Shown piece by piece: positions 1-7,589 of a DNA stretch of 29,548 nucleotides. This DNA comes from Allopontixanthobacter sp034376665 (GTDB lineage Bacteria > Pseudomonadota > Alphaproteobacteria > Sphingomonadales > Sphingomonadaceae). Below the pieces are notes generated by a model. That model did not search any database and was not told where the DNA came from. It saw only the letters and a list, made by a program, of their open reading frames with translations. The DNA lies in NCBI RefSeq assembly GCF_034376665.1, contig NZ_JAXMJI010000092.1, positions 1-29,548 on the forward strand, in the 5' to 3' direction. Both the position numbers and the translations under genes were made by a program. Position 1 is the first letter of the stretch; each line of letters starts with the position of its first letter.

Positions 1-465
1 ACAAGCGGCGCGCCCGCTTATGACATCGGGCAGATACTCAAGGCCCTGCCGCATCGCTATCCGCTGTTGCTGGTGGACCGCGTCCAGTCGTTGACCATCG
101 GCGAGGAAATCCACGCCATCAAGGCGGTCAGCTTCAACGAGCAGTTCTTCCAGGGGCATTTTCCGGGACGCCCGATCATGCCCGGTGTGCTCCAGATCGA
201 GGCCATGGCGCAGGCCGCGGCGATCCTGGCGATCGAAACGCTCGACCTCGCCGGATCCGGCAAGCTGGTCTATTTCATGGCGATCGAGGAAGCGAAGTTC
301 CGCAACCCGGTCGAACCCGGCTGCCTGCTCGACCTCCATGTCGGATTCGTGCAGAAACGCGCCCGGGTGTGCAAGTTCTGGGGCCGCGCGATGGTCGGCG
401 ACAAGATCGCCAGCGAAGTGAAGTTCACCGCCATGATTGCCGATCCTCCGGCGGAAGCGGCCTGA
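1..465 (+). CDS. fabZ: 3-hydroxyacyl-ACP dehydratase FabZ (5' end outside window)
   Basis: FabZ dehydrates (3R)-hydroxyacyl-ACP to trans-2-enoyl-ACP in the cytoplasmic type II fatty acid synthesis cycle. The frame is open from the first base, and 154 residues are visible. That is about the full family length, so only a few N-terminal codons should be missing. The hot-dog-fold signature FFQGHFPGRPIMPGVLQIEA is present, with the catalytic His encoded at 157-159 and the catalytic Glu at 199-201. The N-terminal LPHRYPLLLVDRV segment is also typical of FabZ. In many proteobacteria fabZ follows lpxD and precedes lpxA; here it is followed by rpmE instead. The true start cannot be assigned from this window. 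Confidence 0.96.
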   Translation, partial: TSGAPAYDIGQILKALPHRYPLLLVDRVQSLTIGEEIHAIKAVSFNEQFFQGHFPGRPIMPGVLQIEAMAQAAAILAIETLDLAGSGKLVYFMAIEEAKFRNPVEPGCLLDLHVGFVQKRARVCKFWGRAMVGDKIASEVKFTAMIADPPAEAA

Positions 466-481
466 GGGCGATACTTTGCGG

Positions 482-510
482 TTGTAATTTGCGGCGCACC
501 ACCCTAGAGG
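482..510 (+). promoter_or_regulatory. candidate rpmE promoter
   Basis: TTGTAA at 482-487 and TAGAGG at 505-510 are separated by 17 bases, a sigma-70-like spacing. This would give a leader of about 55 bases before rpmE. The -10 match is poor, and readthrough from fabZ is an alternative. Confidence 0.28.
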
Positions 511-572
511 CGCGCCTTTCCAATTCATTGCCAGACCGGTCGGTACCGGTCACCTGCACGGAGACTTGAGCC

Positions 573-797
573 ATGAAGGCCGATACGCACCCCCAATACC
601 ATACCATCAACGTCAAAATGACCGATGGCACCGAATTCCAGACGCGCTCCACCTGGGGCACCGAAGGCGCCACCATGACGCTGGAAATCGATCCGACCAG
701 CCACCCGGCCTGGACCGGCGGCAAGCAGCAGATCCAGGAAGGCGGCCGCGTCGCCCAGTTCAACAAGCGTTTCGGCGGGCTCACCCTCAAGAAGTGA
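573..797 (+). CDS. rpmE: 50S ribosomal protein L31 (zinc-free form)
   Basis: The 74-residue product is bacterial ribosomal protein bL31, a component of the large subunit. The N-terminal KADTHPQYH segment and the central TRSTWG and DPTSHPAWTGG motifs are characteristic of L31. No cysteine is present, so the Zn-binding CxxC pairs of the zinc form are absent; as I recall, this is usual in alphaproteobacteria. A GGAG at 560-563 lies about ten bases before the ATG and supports this start. The gene is monocistronic in appearance, ending in a strong terminator 43 bases beyond the stop codon. Confidence 0.96.
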   Translation: MKADTHPQYHTINVKMTDGTEFQTRSTWGTEGATMTLEIDPTSHPAWTGGKQQIQEGGRVAQFNKRFGGLTLKK

Positions 798-835
798 TTG
801 TCAGTCCAATAACCCAGGCGGTCGTTCGATCGTTT

Positions 836-867
836 TGAAAAAGGCGGCCAACAGGGCCGCCTTTTTT
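836..867. terminator. bidirectional intrinsic terminator between rpmE and the TraR/DksA gene
   Basis: A perfect 9-bp stem (841-849 with 855-863) and a 5-base loop are followed by six T residues on the plus strand. On the minus strand the same stem is followed by a T run (the A run at 838-842). It therefore can end both rpmE and the converging minus-strand operon. Confidence 0.92.
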
Positions 868-877
868 GGTTCCGGGG

Positions 878-1192
878 TCAGGCGCAGGCAATGCAGCGGG
901 TCGCGATTGGCCGCACCTTCAGGCGCTCCAATCCGATTTCATCGCCGCATTTGGCGCAGGTGCCATAGGTGCCATTCTCGATCCTGAGCAGCGCCAGGCG
1001 GATTTGCTGGATTTCCTTGCGCAAGACTTCATCGACACCTTCAAGCGCCTCGTCATCGGCCAGATCGATCGCCTGATCTTCCCAATCCTTGTCCAGCGGG
1101 TGCCTGAGATCATCCTCGATCACTTCTGCCCGGTTGATGAGATCATTCAATCGCCCTCGCAATTGATCGGCCAGTTCGCTGTACTCGGTCAT
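878..1192 (-). CDS. TraR/DksA-family zinc-finger protein
   Basis: This 104-residue protein belongs to the TraR/DksA family, whose members bind in the secondary channel of RNA polymerase and modulate initiation, often with ppGpp. An N-terminal helical region of about 70 residues precedes a C4 zinc finger formed by C79, C82, C100 and C103. The acidic coiled-coil tip (DLADDEA, residues 43-49) resembles the DksA tip, but the spacing does not match the classical DxxDxA motif, so DksA-like activity is uncertain. It is shorter than E. coli DksA (151 residues). It lies 3 bases downstream of the oxygenase gene on the same strand, so the two are surely one transcript. Transcription ends at the hairpin at 841-863. 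Confidence 0.88.
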   Translation of the reverse strand: MTEYSELADQLRGRLNDLINRAEVIEDDLRHPLDKDWEDQAIDLADDEALEGVDEVLRKEIQQIRLALLRIENGTYGTCAKCGDEIGLERLKVRPIATRCIACA

Positions 1193-1195
1193 TTC

Positions 1196-1828
1196 TCATC
1201 CCCAAGGTTTCTCACGGTACCATTTGGTTATCACATATTTCAGGCCCTTGCGCACTTTCATGCCATGGTGGAGGGTGTTGGGGTTCACGCTGCCATCGGC
1301 CAGGCGGTTGTTCCAGCACAGCAATTTGCCCGTCTCAGGCCGGAAAATCTTGCCCAGCGCCTTGAAGCGGGTGCCGCCGCCGCTCGCCACCTCGCTCAGA
1401 TAGACCATGAAGGTCCAGCTGCGCTGCCCGGCGACCGAGCAATAGGTATCGTAATCCCGTCCGCCGGGCGCGAAATAGTCGGTGTGCGGCTTGAATTCCT
1501 GGCCGACATCGTAACGCTGGCCCTGGACCGGCTCGCCGAACCGGGCTTCGATTCCGGACAAGGCAAGCAGTCGCCGCTCCAGTTCCTCAACCGCCGGTTC
1601 ACCGGCATCGAGGTCGCAGGTTTCGCTGGTGCGGAAATAGTGGTCCCCGTTGTCGTCCGCGATGGTGGAGGGGCGGCGCCCGGCGTCGATCAATTCGATC
1701 AGCGCGCGGCAATGGCCCGGATCGAGAAAGCCCCGCAGCTGGAAGATTTCCAGCTTGCCCGACGGGATGCGCTGGACACCCGGCCAGCGGGTCAAATGTT
1801 CGGCGCTGGATTCGCAAGGCGCTTTCAT
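1196..1828 (-). CDS. 2OG-Fe(II) oxygenase, prolyl 4-hydroxylase alpha-subunit type
   Basis: The product of about 210 residues matches the P4Hc family of 2-oxoglutarate/Fe(II) dioxygenases. With the ATG at 1828 as residue 1, the metal triad is H115 and D117 (in KPHTDYF) plus H187 (in NTLHHGMKV). K197 is the expected 2-oxoglutarate carboxylate ligand. The RTSETCDL segment is typical of bacterial P4H-like proteins. No signal peptide is seen, so it should act in the cytoplasm; the substrate is unknown. An upstream in-frame TTG at 1864 would add 12 residues. I prefer the ATG at 1828, though neither start has a convincing ribosome-binding site. A TACAAT box at 1867-1872 on the minus strand could be the -10. 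The TraR/DksA gene follows after 3 bases. Confidence 0.87.
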   Translation of the reverse strand: MKAPCESSAEHLTRWPGVQRIPSGKLEIFQLRGFLDPGHCRALIELIDAGRRPSTIADDNGDHYFRTSETCDLDAGEPAVEELERRLLALSGIEARFGEPVQGQRYDVGQEFKPHTDYFAPGGRDYDTYCSVAGQRSWTFMVYLSEVASGGGTRFKALGKIFRPETGKLLCWNNRLADGSVNPNTLHHGMKVRKGLKYVITKWYREKPWG

Positions 1829-1962
1829 CGCGAACAGTGATACCCGACCATCGCCGCCGGGCAAGCATTGTAATATTCTTACGCAAAATCGGCCCCCGCG
1901 CAGTTTTTGCTTCCCAAACCGGGGTAGCTATGCAACAGGCACGCCGCCTTGCCGGAAGCGAC

Positions 1963-1991
1963 TTGACCGCCGCTTCTGCAAGCGTATCAGC
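1963..1991 (+). promoter_or_regulatory. candidate tRNA-His promoter
   Basis: TTGACC at 1963-1968 (five of six -35 consensus bases) is followed after 16 bases by TATCAG at 1985-1990. The tRNA begins about 42 bases further on, a reasonable leader for 5' processing. Confidence 0.4.
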
Positions 1992-2032
1992 CCCACTACA
2001 TGGCACGCCGATCGGCTGGCCCTGGGGCATGT

Positions 2033-2110
2033 GGCGATCGTAGCTCAGTTGGTTAGAGCGCCGGTTTGTGGTACCGGAGGTCGGGGGTTCAAGACCCCTC
2101 GATCGCCCCA
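2033..2110 (+). tRNA. tRNA-His (anticodon GTG)
   Basis: A full cloverleaf can be folded. The acceptor 2034-2040 pairs perfectly with 2100-2106. The D stem is GCTC/GAGC, and the anticodon stem CCGGT/ACCGG carries GTG at 2068-2070. The T arm contains TTCAAGA. G-1 at 2033 pairs with C73 at 2107, the histidine-specific identity element, and CCA is encoded at 2108-2110. No terminator hairpin follows directly, only a T-rich stretch. Confidence 0.98.
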
Positions 2111-2202
2111 TTTCCCCCGTTTTTGCACTGCGAAATCAGGTGCAGCAATCAAGTGCCGCAGTCACCGATGGTGGCGTGCGCGCCACAGCGGGACGGCGAG
2201 TG

Positions 2203-3267
2203 ATGACGGCATTTTGGACCGAAGCGGATTTCGACGATCACGAGCTGGTTCAGCTGGTGCGGGACCGCGCGTCGGGCCTGACCGCGATCATTGCGCTGCA
2301 TTCCACGCATCTCGGCCCCGGCGCTGGCGGAACCCGGTTCTGGCACTATCCTGACGGCAAGGATGCCCTGCGCGACGCGCTGCGCCTGTCCCGCGGGATG
2401 AGCTACAAGAACGCGATGGCCGGCCTTCCGATGGGCGGCGGCAAGGCCGTGATCCTGGCACCTGAAAATGGCGGCAAGACCCCGGAACTGCTGGCCGCTT
2501 TCGGCGATGCGGTGGAAGCGCTGCATGGCCGCTATGTCACTGCCGAGGATGTCGGGATCGCCGAAGCCGACATGGTCGCGGTTTCCCGCCGCACGAACTA
2601 TGTCTCCGGACTTCCGGTAAAGGGCGCGGACTCTGCCGGCGGCGATCCCGGACCGTTCACCGCGATGGGTATCTTCCACGGCATCAAGGCGGCGGTGCGG
2701 CACAAATTGGGCAAGGATAGTCTCGCCGGAGTGCGGGTCGCGGTGCAGGGTACCGGCAGCGTCGGCGGCGGCGTGGCCCGGTTGCTGGCGCAGGAAGGTG
2801 CCCGGCTGGTGCTGTCCGATATCAACCAGGACCGCGCAGCGACGCTGGCCCGCGAGCTGGACGCCGAAACCGCCGCGCCCGACGCGATCATGGGCATCGC
2901 CTGCGATGTGTTCAGTCCCAACGCACTAGGCGCAATCCTCGACGACGAAGGTATTGCGCGGCTCGACGCGCCGATCGTCGCGGGCGGCGCCAACAACCAG
3001 CTGGCGCGCGCCGGCCACGGCCAGCAGCTGGCGGACCGCGGAATCCTGTATGCCCCCGATTACGTCATCAACGCGGGCGGCATCATCAGCGTGGCCCTGG
3101 AATATCTCGCCCGGCAGAACGGCCAGCCTTGCGACATCAATGAAGTCCGCAAGCGGCTGGTGCAGATACCCGGGCGGCTGGAAGAAATCTGGCAGCAATC
3201 GGACGCGACCGGTGTTTCATCCGATGTGGTTGCCGACCGAATGGCCCAGACGCTGATCGGGCGCTAA
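2203..3267 (+). CDS. Glu/Leu/Phe/Val dehydrogenase, leucine dehydrogenase type
   Basis: This 354-residue protein resembles NAD-dependent leucine dehydrogenase, which reversibly deaminates branched-chain L-amino acids to 2-oxo acids. K69 and K81, in the segment SYKNAMAGLPMGGGKAV, align with the substrate-binding and catalytic lysines of the family. D115 (TAEDVG) is the usual conserved acid. A Rossmann motif GTGSVGG lies at residues 183-189. Length fits leucine dehydrogenase (about 365) rather than glutamate dehydrogenase (about 420-450). The ATG at 2203 is chosen because the family alignment begins there; the frame extends upstream into tRNA-His, which cannot be coding. Valine or phenylalanine specificity cannot be excluded. 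It is followed by the ccm operon after 79 bases. Confidence 0.9.
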   Translation: MTAFWTEADFDDHELVQLVRDRASGLTAIIALHSTHLGPGAGGTRFWHYPDGKDALRDALRLSRGMSYKNAMAGLPMGGGKAVILAPENGGKTPELLAAFGDAVEALHGRYVTAEDVGIAEADMVAVSRRTNYVSGLPVKGADSAGGDPGPFTAMGIFHGIKAAVRHKLGKDSLAGVRVAVQGTGSVGGGVARLLAQEGARLVLSDINQDRAATLARELDAETAAPDAIMGIACDVFSPNALGAILDDEGIARLDAPIVAGGANNQLARAGHGQQLADRGILYAPDYVINAGGIISVALEYLARQNGQPCDINEVRKRLVQIPGRLEEIWQQSDATGVSSDVVADRMAQTLIGR

Positions 3268-3346
3268 ATCGGCTAATTTACGGTTGGTTTCGCTTGCGAG
3301 CCGGGGTCCGTCCTGCCAAAGCAGCGTCCAGACGGAACGCTTAACA

Positions 3347-4084
3347 ATGCATGGCTTTGCTAACCCCAAGCGCTTTCTCGAAATCGCGCGCTGGCTTACC
3401 CCGACCCTGCTGATCAGCGGCCTGATCATCACGGCTGCGGCGCTCGGCTGGGGGTATTTCAAGGTCCCTCCCGACCGGCTGATGGGCGAAACCGTCCGGA
3501 TTCTTTTCCTGCACGTGCCGTCCGCCTGGCTGGGGATGGGCGGCTGGACTGCGATTGCGATCTCCAGTCTGGTATTTCTTGTCTGGCGGCATCCGCTGGC
3601 CAGCCTGGCCGCGCGCGGTGCAGCGGTGCCGGGGTTGGTCTTTACCGTGATCTGCCTGGCCACCGGATCGATCTGGGGGCGCCCCACATGGGGCACCTGG
3701 TGGGTATGGGACGGCCGCTTGACATCGATGCTGGTGCTGATGTTCCTGTATATCGGCTATATCGCGCTGGCGCAGGCGGTTGCCCGCGATGGCGGATCCA
3801 GCCGGATTCCAGCGATCTTCGGGCTGGTCGGGGCCGTCAATATCCCGATCATCAACCGTTCGGTCGTATGGTGGCAATCGCTGCACCAGCCGCCCAGCAT
3901 TACCATGGGCAAAAGCGCGATCGACAATGAATTTCTGATCCCGCTGCTGGTTGCCGTGCTCGGGTTCTCGCTGCTGTTCGGCGGCGTCGTGCTGGCCCGG
4001 ATGCGGGCCTTGCTCGCGGAGGTGCAGACGGAAGCCCGGTTGCGCCGCAAGGCGCTGGGCGCGGAAACACTCGGGGCCGCCTGA
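3347..4084 (+). CDS. ccmC: cytochrome c maturation protein CcmC (heme handling)
   Basis: CcmC is an inner-membrane protein that presents heme to the chaperone CcmE at the periplasmic face. The 245-residue product has about six membrane segments. It carries the tryptophan-rich WWD motif WGTWWVWD (residues 115-122) and the two flanking histidines H56 (FLHVPSAW) and H180 (SLHQPPS) that are axial heme ligands in the family. The ATG at 3347 fits homologue N-termini (MHGFANPKRF); an upstream in-frame start at 3284 would add 21 unlikely residues. It is the first gene of the ccm cluster here. ccmA and ccmB, which encode the ABC transporter partners, are not upstream. Its TGA overlaps the ccmD ATG by one base. 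Confidence 0.96.
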   Translation: MHGFANPKRFLEIARWLTPTLLISGLIITAAALGWGYFKVPPDRLMGETVRILFLHVPSAWLGMGGWTAIAISSLVFLVWRHPLASLAARGAAVPGLVFTVICLATGSIWGRPTWGTWWVWDGRLTSMLVLMFLYIGYIALAQAVARDGGSSRIPAIFGLVGAVNIPIINRSVVWWQSLHQPPSITMGKSAIDNEFLIPLLVAVLGFSLLFGGVVLARMRALLAEVQTEARLRRKALGAETLGAA

Positions 4085-4224
4085 TGCGTGAAGGGCTGGA
4101 CCAGCATCTGTTCGTGGTCGCCGCCTATGCAGTGGGCGTTGCGGCGATCCTGGCGCTGGTGGTGTGGAGTTGGCTAGCGATGCGCGCCGCGGAGAAGCGC
4201 CGCGATGAAGTGAGACGGAAATGA
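4084..4224 (+). CDS. ccmD: heme exporter protein CcmD
   Basis: This short 46-codon frame begins MREGLDQHLFVVAAYAVGV. It has one hydrophobic segment (about residues 10-33) followed by a basic, charged tail (RAAEKRRDEVRRK). Size, topology and position between ccmC and ccmE identify CcmD, which helps release holo-CcmE from the CcmABC complex. It starts on the last base of the ccmC stop codon and ends with a 4-base ATGA overlap with ccmE, so its translation is coupled on both sides. Confidence 0.93.
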   Translation: MREGLDQHLFVVAAYAVGVAAILALVVWSWLAMRAAEKRRDEVRRK

Positions 4225-4703
4225 CGACCGGACTGAAGGCCAAACACCAGCGATTGATCCTGATCGTGATCGCCCTGGTTGCGCTGGTCGGGGCGGGCCT
4301 GCTGGCCGCTTATGCGCTGCGCAACCAGGCGAGCTATTTTTATGTCCCGGCCCAGATGGTCGCCAATCCGCCCGCCCCCGGCGACGCCGTCAGGCTGGGC
4401 GGCATGGTGCAGGCGGGATCGCTGAAGACCGAAGCCGACGGCGTGACCTTCGCCTTCGTGGTGGGTGACGGCGAGGCGACCGTGCCGGTTCGCTTCGCCG
4501 GGATCCTGCCCGATCTGTTCATCGAAGGGTCGGGCGTGGTCGCGGAAGGGCGGCTGGACCCAGGCGGCACCTTCGTGGCCGACAATCTGCTCGCCAAGCA
4601 TGACGAGAATTACATCCCGCGCGAGCTCGAGGAAATGACCGAACACCAGGCGCGCGAAGTGGTGGCGGAAACTGTTGCAGAACCATTGGACCCCGGCACA
4701 TGA
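4221..4703 (+). CDS. ccmE: heme chaperone CcmE
   Basis: CcmE covalently binds heme in the periplasm and hands it to CcmF. The 160-residue protein has an N-terminal membrane anchor (about residues 10-32), then an OB-fold beta-barrel domain. The heme-attachment His127 and Tyr131 lie in the motif AKHDENYIP. The tail beyond residue 140 is acidic and probably flexible. Start and stop overlap ccmD and ccmF by four bases each (ATGA). Confidence 0.97.
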   Translation: MTTGLKAKHQRLILIVIALVALVGAGLLAAYALRNQASYFYVPAQMVANPPAPGDAVRLGGMVQAGSLKTEADGVTFAFVVGDGEATVPVRFAGILPDLFIEGSGVVAEGRLDPGGTFVADNLLAKHDENYIPRELEEMTEHQAREVVAETVAEPLDPGT

Positions 4704-6646
4704 TCGCTGAACTGGGGCTTGCGGCACTATGGCTCGCCGCTGCGCTGGCCGCGCTGCAACTCGTCGCCGGGGCGCTGGCGCAGCGGGAAGGCGGGGAAGA
4801 ACTGGCTGCCCTCGTGCGGCCCGCCGCGATCGTGCAGGGCCTGCTGGCCGGATTTTCCTTCCTGATGCTGCTGGTGCTGTTCGCGCAGACCGACCTTTCG
4901 GTGAAGCTGGTGGCGATGAATTCGCATTCGGAAAAGCCGATGCTGTTCAAACTGTCGGGCGCGTTCGGCAATCACGAAGGTTCGATGCTGCTATGGATCA
5001 CGGTGATGGCGCTGGCCGGTGCGTTGATCGCGGCGGTGGAGCGCCGCCTGCCTGAAAAGACCATGCTGGCGACGCTCGCCGCGCAGGCCTTTGTCGGCAT
5101 CGGATTCTACGCGTTCCTGCTGCTCAGTTCCAACCCGTTCGAACGGTTGCCGCAGCCCGCTCTGGAAGGCATGGGCCTCAACCCGCTGCTGCAGGACATC
5201 GGCCTCGTGTTCCATCCGCCGACGCTCTACATCGGATATGTCGGGTTGTCGGTGGCGTTCAGTTTCGCGGTCGGGGCCTTGCTGACCAGGCAAGTCACCC
5301 CCGACTTTGCCCGCGCGATGCGGCCATGGGTGCTCGGCGCGTGGGTTTTCCTGACGCTGGGGATCACTGCGGGCAGTTACTGGGCCTATTACGAACTTGG
5401 CTGGGGCGGCTGGTGGTTCTGGGACCCGGTGGAAAACGCCAGCCTCATGCCGTGGCTGGCGGCGACCGCGCTGCTCCATTCCGCCAGCGTGCTGGCGTCG
5501 CGGGACGCACTAAGGGCGTGGACGATCATGCTCGGCGTGGTGGCATTCTCCATGTCGATGGTCGGGACGTTTCTTGTCCGGTCGGGCATCCTGACCAGCG
5601 TCCACGCCTTTGCCGTCGATCCGGAACGCGGCACCTTCATCCTCGGCCTGCTGGTGCTTTACATCGGCGGTGCGCTGCTGCTGTTTGCCCTGCGCGCGGG
5701 GACCGTGTCGGAAGGCGAGCGATTCTCCGCGACCAGCCGCGAAGGGGCGCTGGTGTTCAACAACGTGATGCTGAGCGCGATTCTGGGGATCGTGCTGGTC
5801 GGAACGCTGTACCCGCTGCTCACCGAGGCGTTCGACGTAAGGGTGTCGGTGGGGCCGCCCTATTTCAATCCGGTGGGGGCCATTTTCGTGGTGCCGATGC
5901 TGATCGTCATGGCAGTTGGCCCGCTGCTGCGCTGGCGCAAGGACAGCCTGACGCGGATCAGGGTGCCGCTGGCGATCATCGGCGCCGTCGCACTGGCCGC
6001 GCTGATTCTGGTGTCGCTGCTGACCGAGATCGCGATCCTGCCCTTGCTCGGGCTGGTCCTCGCGCTCGGCCTGGCGGTGGGCAGCTTCATGCCGATCCGC
6101 GGGCGCAAATTGCGGCTGTTGCCGATTTCCACCTGGGGGATGATGATCGCGCATTTCGGAATCGCCGTCGCCCTGTTCGGCATGGCCAGCGAAAGCGCCT
6201 TTTCCGAAGAGACGCTGGCCGCGGTCGATGTCGGGGGCAGCACCGAAGTCGGGCCGTGGACGGTCGTGCTCGCGGAAGTCCGGCCGACAGCTGGGCCAAA
6301 CTGGACGGCGCTGGAGGGGCGGTTGCTGGTCAGCTACAAGGGCGGGACCGCCACGGAAGTGGACCCTCAGTCGCGCAATTTCTGGTCACCCGCGCAGGAA
6401 ACCACCGAAAGCGCGCTGACCACCCGCTGGAACGGTCAGCTTTATTCGGTGATCGGCCGTCAGGTTGGTGAAGGCCGGTGGCAATTGCGGCTGTGGTGGA
6501 AGCCTTTCGTGCCCTTCATCTGGTATGGCGGGATGCTGATCGCACTTGGCGGATTGCTGGCGCTGATCGGGCGTTTGATGGCCGACCTGAAGCGCCGCAG
6601 CATCAAATCACGCGTCGCCGACCGGCGGGCGGAGGCGGCGCAATGA
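4700..6646 (+). CDS. ccmF: heme lyase subunit CcmF
   Basis: CcmF is the large multi-spanning membrane component that ligates heme to the CXXCH motif of apocytochrome c. The 648-residue length matches the family. The WWD signature runs through GWGGWWFWDPVENAS (residues 234-248). Histidines H172, H260, H302 and H485 sit at the positions of the heme-coordinating residues known from E. coli CcmF. About 14-15 hydrophobic segments are visible, with a periplasmic domain near residues 500-600 before the last one. It overlaps ccmE and ccmG by ATGA at both ends. Confidence 0.97.
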   Translation: MIAELGLAALWLAAALAALQLVAGALAQREGGEELAALVRPAAIVQGLLAGFSFLMLLVLFAQTDLSVKLVAMNSHSEKPMLFKLSGAFGNHEGSMLLWITVMALAGALIAAVERRLPEKTMLATLAAQAFVGIGFYAFLLLSSNPFERLPQPALEGMGLNPLLQDIGLVFHPPTLYIGYVGLSVAFSFAVGALLTRQVTPDFARAMRPWVLGAWVFLTLGITAGSYWAYYELGWGGWWFWDPVENASLMPWLAATALLHSASVLASRDALRAWTIMLGVVAFSMSMVGTFLVRSGILTSVHAFAVDPERGTFILGLLVLYIGGALLLFALRAGTVSEGERFSATSREGALVFNNVMLSAILGIVLVGTLYPLLTEAFDVRVSVGPPYFNPVGAIFVVPMLIVMAVGPLLRWRKDSLTRIRVPLAIIGAVALAALILVSLLTEIAILPLLGLVLALGLAVGSFMPIRGRKLRLLPISTWGMMIAHFGIAVALFGMASESAFSEETLAAVDVGGSTEVGPWTVVLAEVRPTAGPNWTALEGRLLVSYKGGTATEVDPQSRNFWSPAQETTESALTTRWNGQLYSVIGRQVGEGRWQLRLWWKPFVPFIWYGGMLIALGGLLALIGRLMADLKRRSIKSRVADRRAEAAQ

Positions 6647-7170
6647 TCCGCTGGACTCTGTGGGTGCCGCTGGGGCTGTTCCTGATGTTCATCGGGGTGG
6701 CGGCCTATCAGTTGACGCAGCCGAAGGACGAATTCATCGCCAGCACCATGATTGGCCAGCCGCTGCCCGAATTCGACTTGCCGCCCGCCAGCGCCGATCG
6801 CCCCGGCCTGTCGGCGCAGGCGCTGCGCGACGGCAAGCCGCGGTTGCTCAACGTCTGGGCCAGCTGGTGCATCCCCTGCATTGCGGAGGCCCCGCAACTC
6901 GAGGCTCTGCGGCGGCAGGGGGCGGATATCGTGGGCGTGGCAATCCGTGACCGGCCCGAGGATGTCGCACGGTTCCTGGCGAATTACGGCAACCCCTACA
7001 GCCGCATCGGGTCTGACGATTTGTCCGAACTGCAGCTGGCCATCGGTTCGTCCGGGGTTCCGGAAACCTTCGTGATCGATGGGCAGGGCAACATCCGCTA
7101 CCAGCACATCGGCGACATAAGGGCCAGCAACGTGGCGGTATTGATGCGTGAACTGGAGGCGGCCAGATGA
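6643..7170 (+). CDS. ccmG: thiol:disulfide interchange protein CcmG/DsbE
   Basis: CcmG is a membrane-anchored, periplasm-facing thioredoxin-like protein that keeps the apocytochrome c cysteines or CcmH reduced. The 175-residue product has an N-terminal anchor (residues 5-23), the active site WASWCIPC with C76 and C79, and the cis-proline loop GVPET (P140). The ATG at 6643 forms a 4-base overlap with the ccmF stop and gives the expected family length; a longer frame upstream is only overlap with ccmF. Confidence 0.96.
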   Translation: MIRWTLWVPLGLFLMFIGVAAYQLTQPKDEFIASTMIGQPLPEFDLPPASADRPGLSAQALRDGKPRLLNVWASWCIPCIAEAPQLEALRRQGADIVGVAIRDRPEDVARFLANYGNPYSRIGSDDLSELQLAIGSSGVPETFVIDGQGNIRYQHIGDIRASNVAVLMRELEAAR

Positions 7171-7589
7171 TCGGTCTCAAAGCGATGTTCGCGCTTTTCG
7201 TCCTTGTTTTCGCCGCCACCACAATGCCCGCCGCGGCGCAGGATTCCATGCCGCCCGCGCCCTACGCCTACAACCAACTGGCCGATCCGCAGCAGGAAGC
7301 GAAGGCGCAGGATTTGATGGAAACGCTGCGCTGTCTCAAATGCCAGAGCCAGTCGATTGCCGATAGCGACGCCCCGATGGCGGGGGATATGCGCCATCAG
7401 GTGCGCACCCGCATCGCCGCCGGGGAAGAACCCGAAGCGATCCGTGCCTGGCTGGTCGCGCGCTACGGCGATTATGTCAGTTATGCACCCACGGTGAGCA
7501 AGACCACCTGGCCGCTGTTCGCGGTGCCCTTGCTGCTGGTGCTGGTGGCGGGGATCATCCTCTGGCGGCGATTGAGGGGACGTACATGA
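7167..7589 (+). CDS. ccmH: cytochrome c maturation protein CcmH (CycL)
   Basis: This 140-residue protein begins with a signal peptide ending near PAAAQ (residue 25). It carries the redox motif LRCLKCQSQSIADSDA, with C56 and C59, and ends with a single membrane segment (about residues 115-133) and a basic cytoplasmic tail. It corresponds to the CycL half of E. coli CcmH, with the TPR half encoded separately as ccmI, as in other alphaproteobacteria. It overlaps its neighbours by ATGA at both ends. Confidence 0.96.
   Translation: MIGLKAMFALFVLVFAATTMPAAAQDSMPPAPYAYNQLADPQQEAKAQDLMETLRCLKCQSQSIADSDAPMAGDMRHQVRTRIAAGEEPEAIRAWLVARYGDYVSYAPTVSKTTWPLFAVPLLLVLVAGIILWRRLRGRT

Noticed and set aside
866..1840. 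Long plus-strand open frame of 324 codons
   Set aside because: It is antisense to the TraR/DksA and oxygenase genes, whose motifs are unambiguous; such mirror frames are common in GC-rich DNA.
2068..2202. Upstream extension of the amino acid dehydrogenase to position 2068
   Set aside because: It would start inside tRNA-His and add 45 residues unlike the family; the ATG at 2203 matches the family N-terminus.
5326..6471. Plus-strand open frame of 381 codons in a second frame
   Set aside because: It lies wholly within ccmF and its translation is Arg/Gly/Ala-rich with no recognisable motif.
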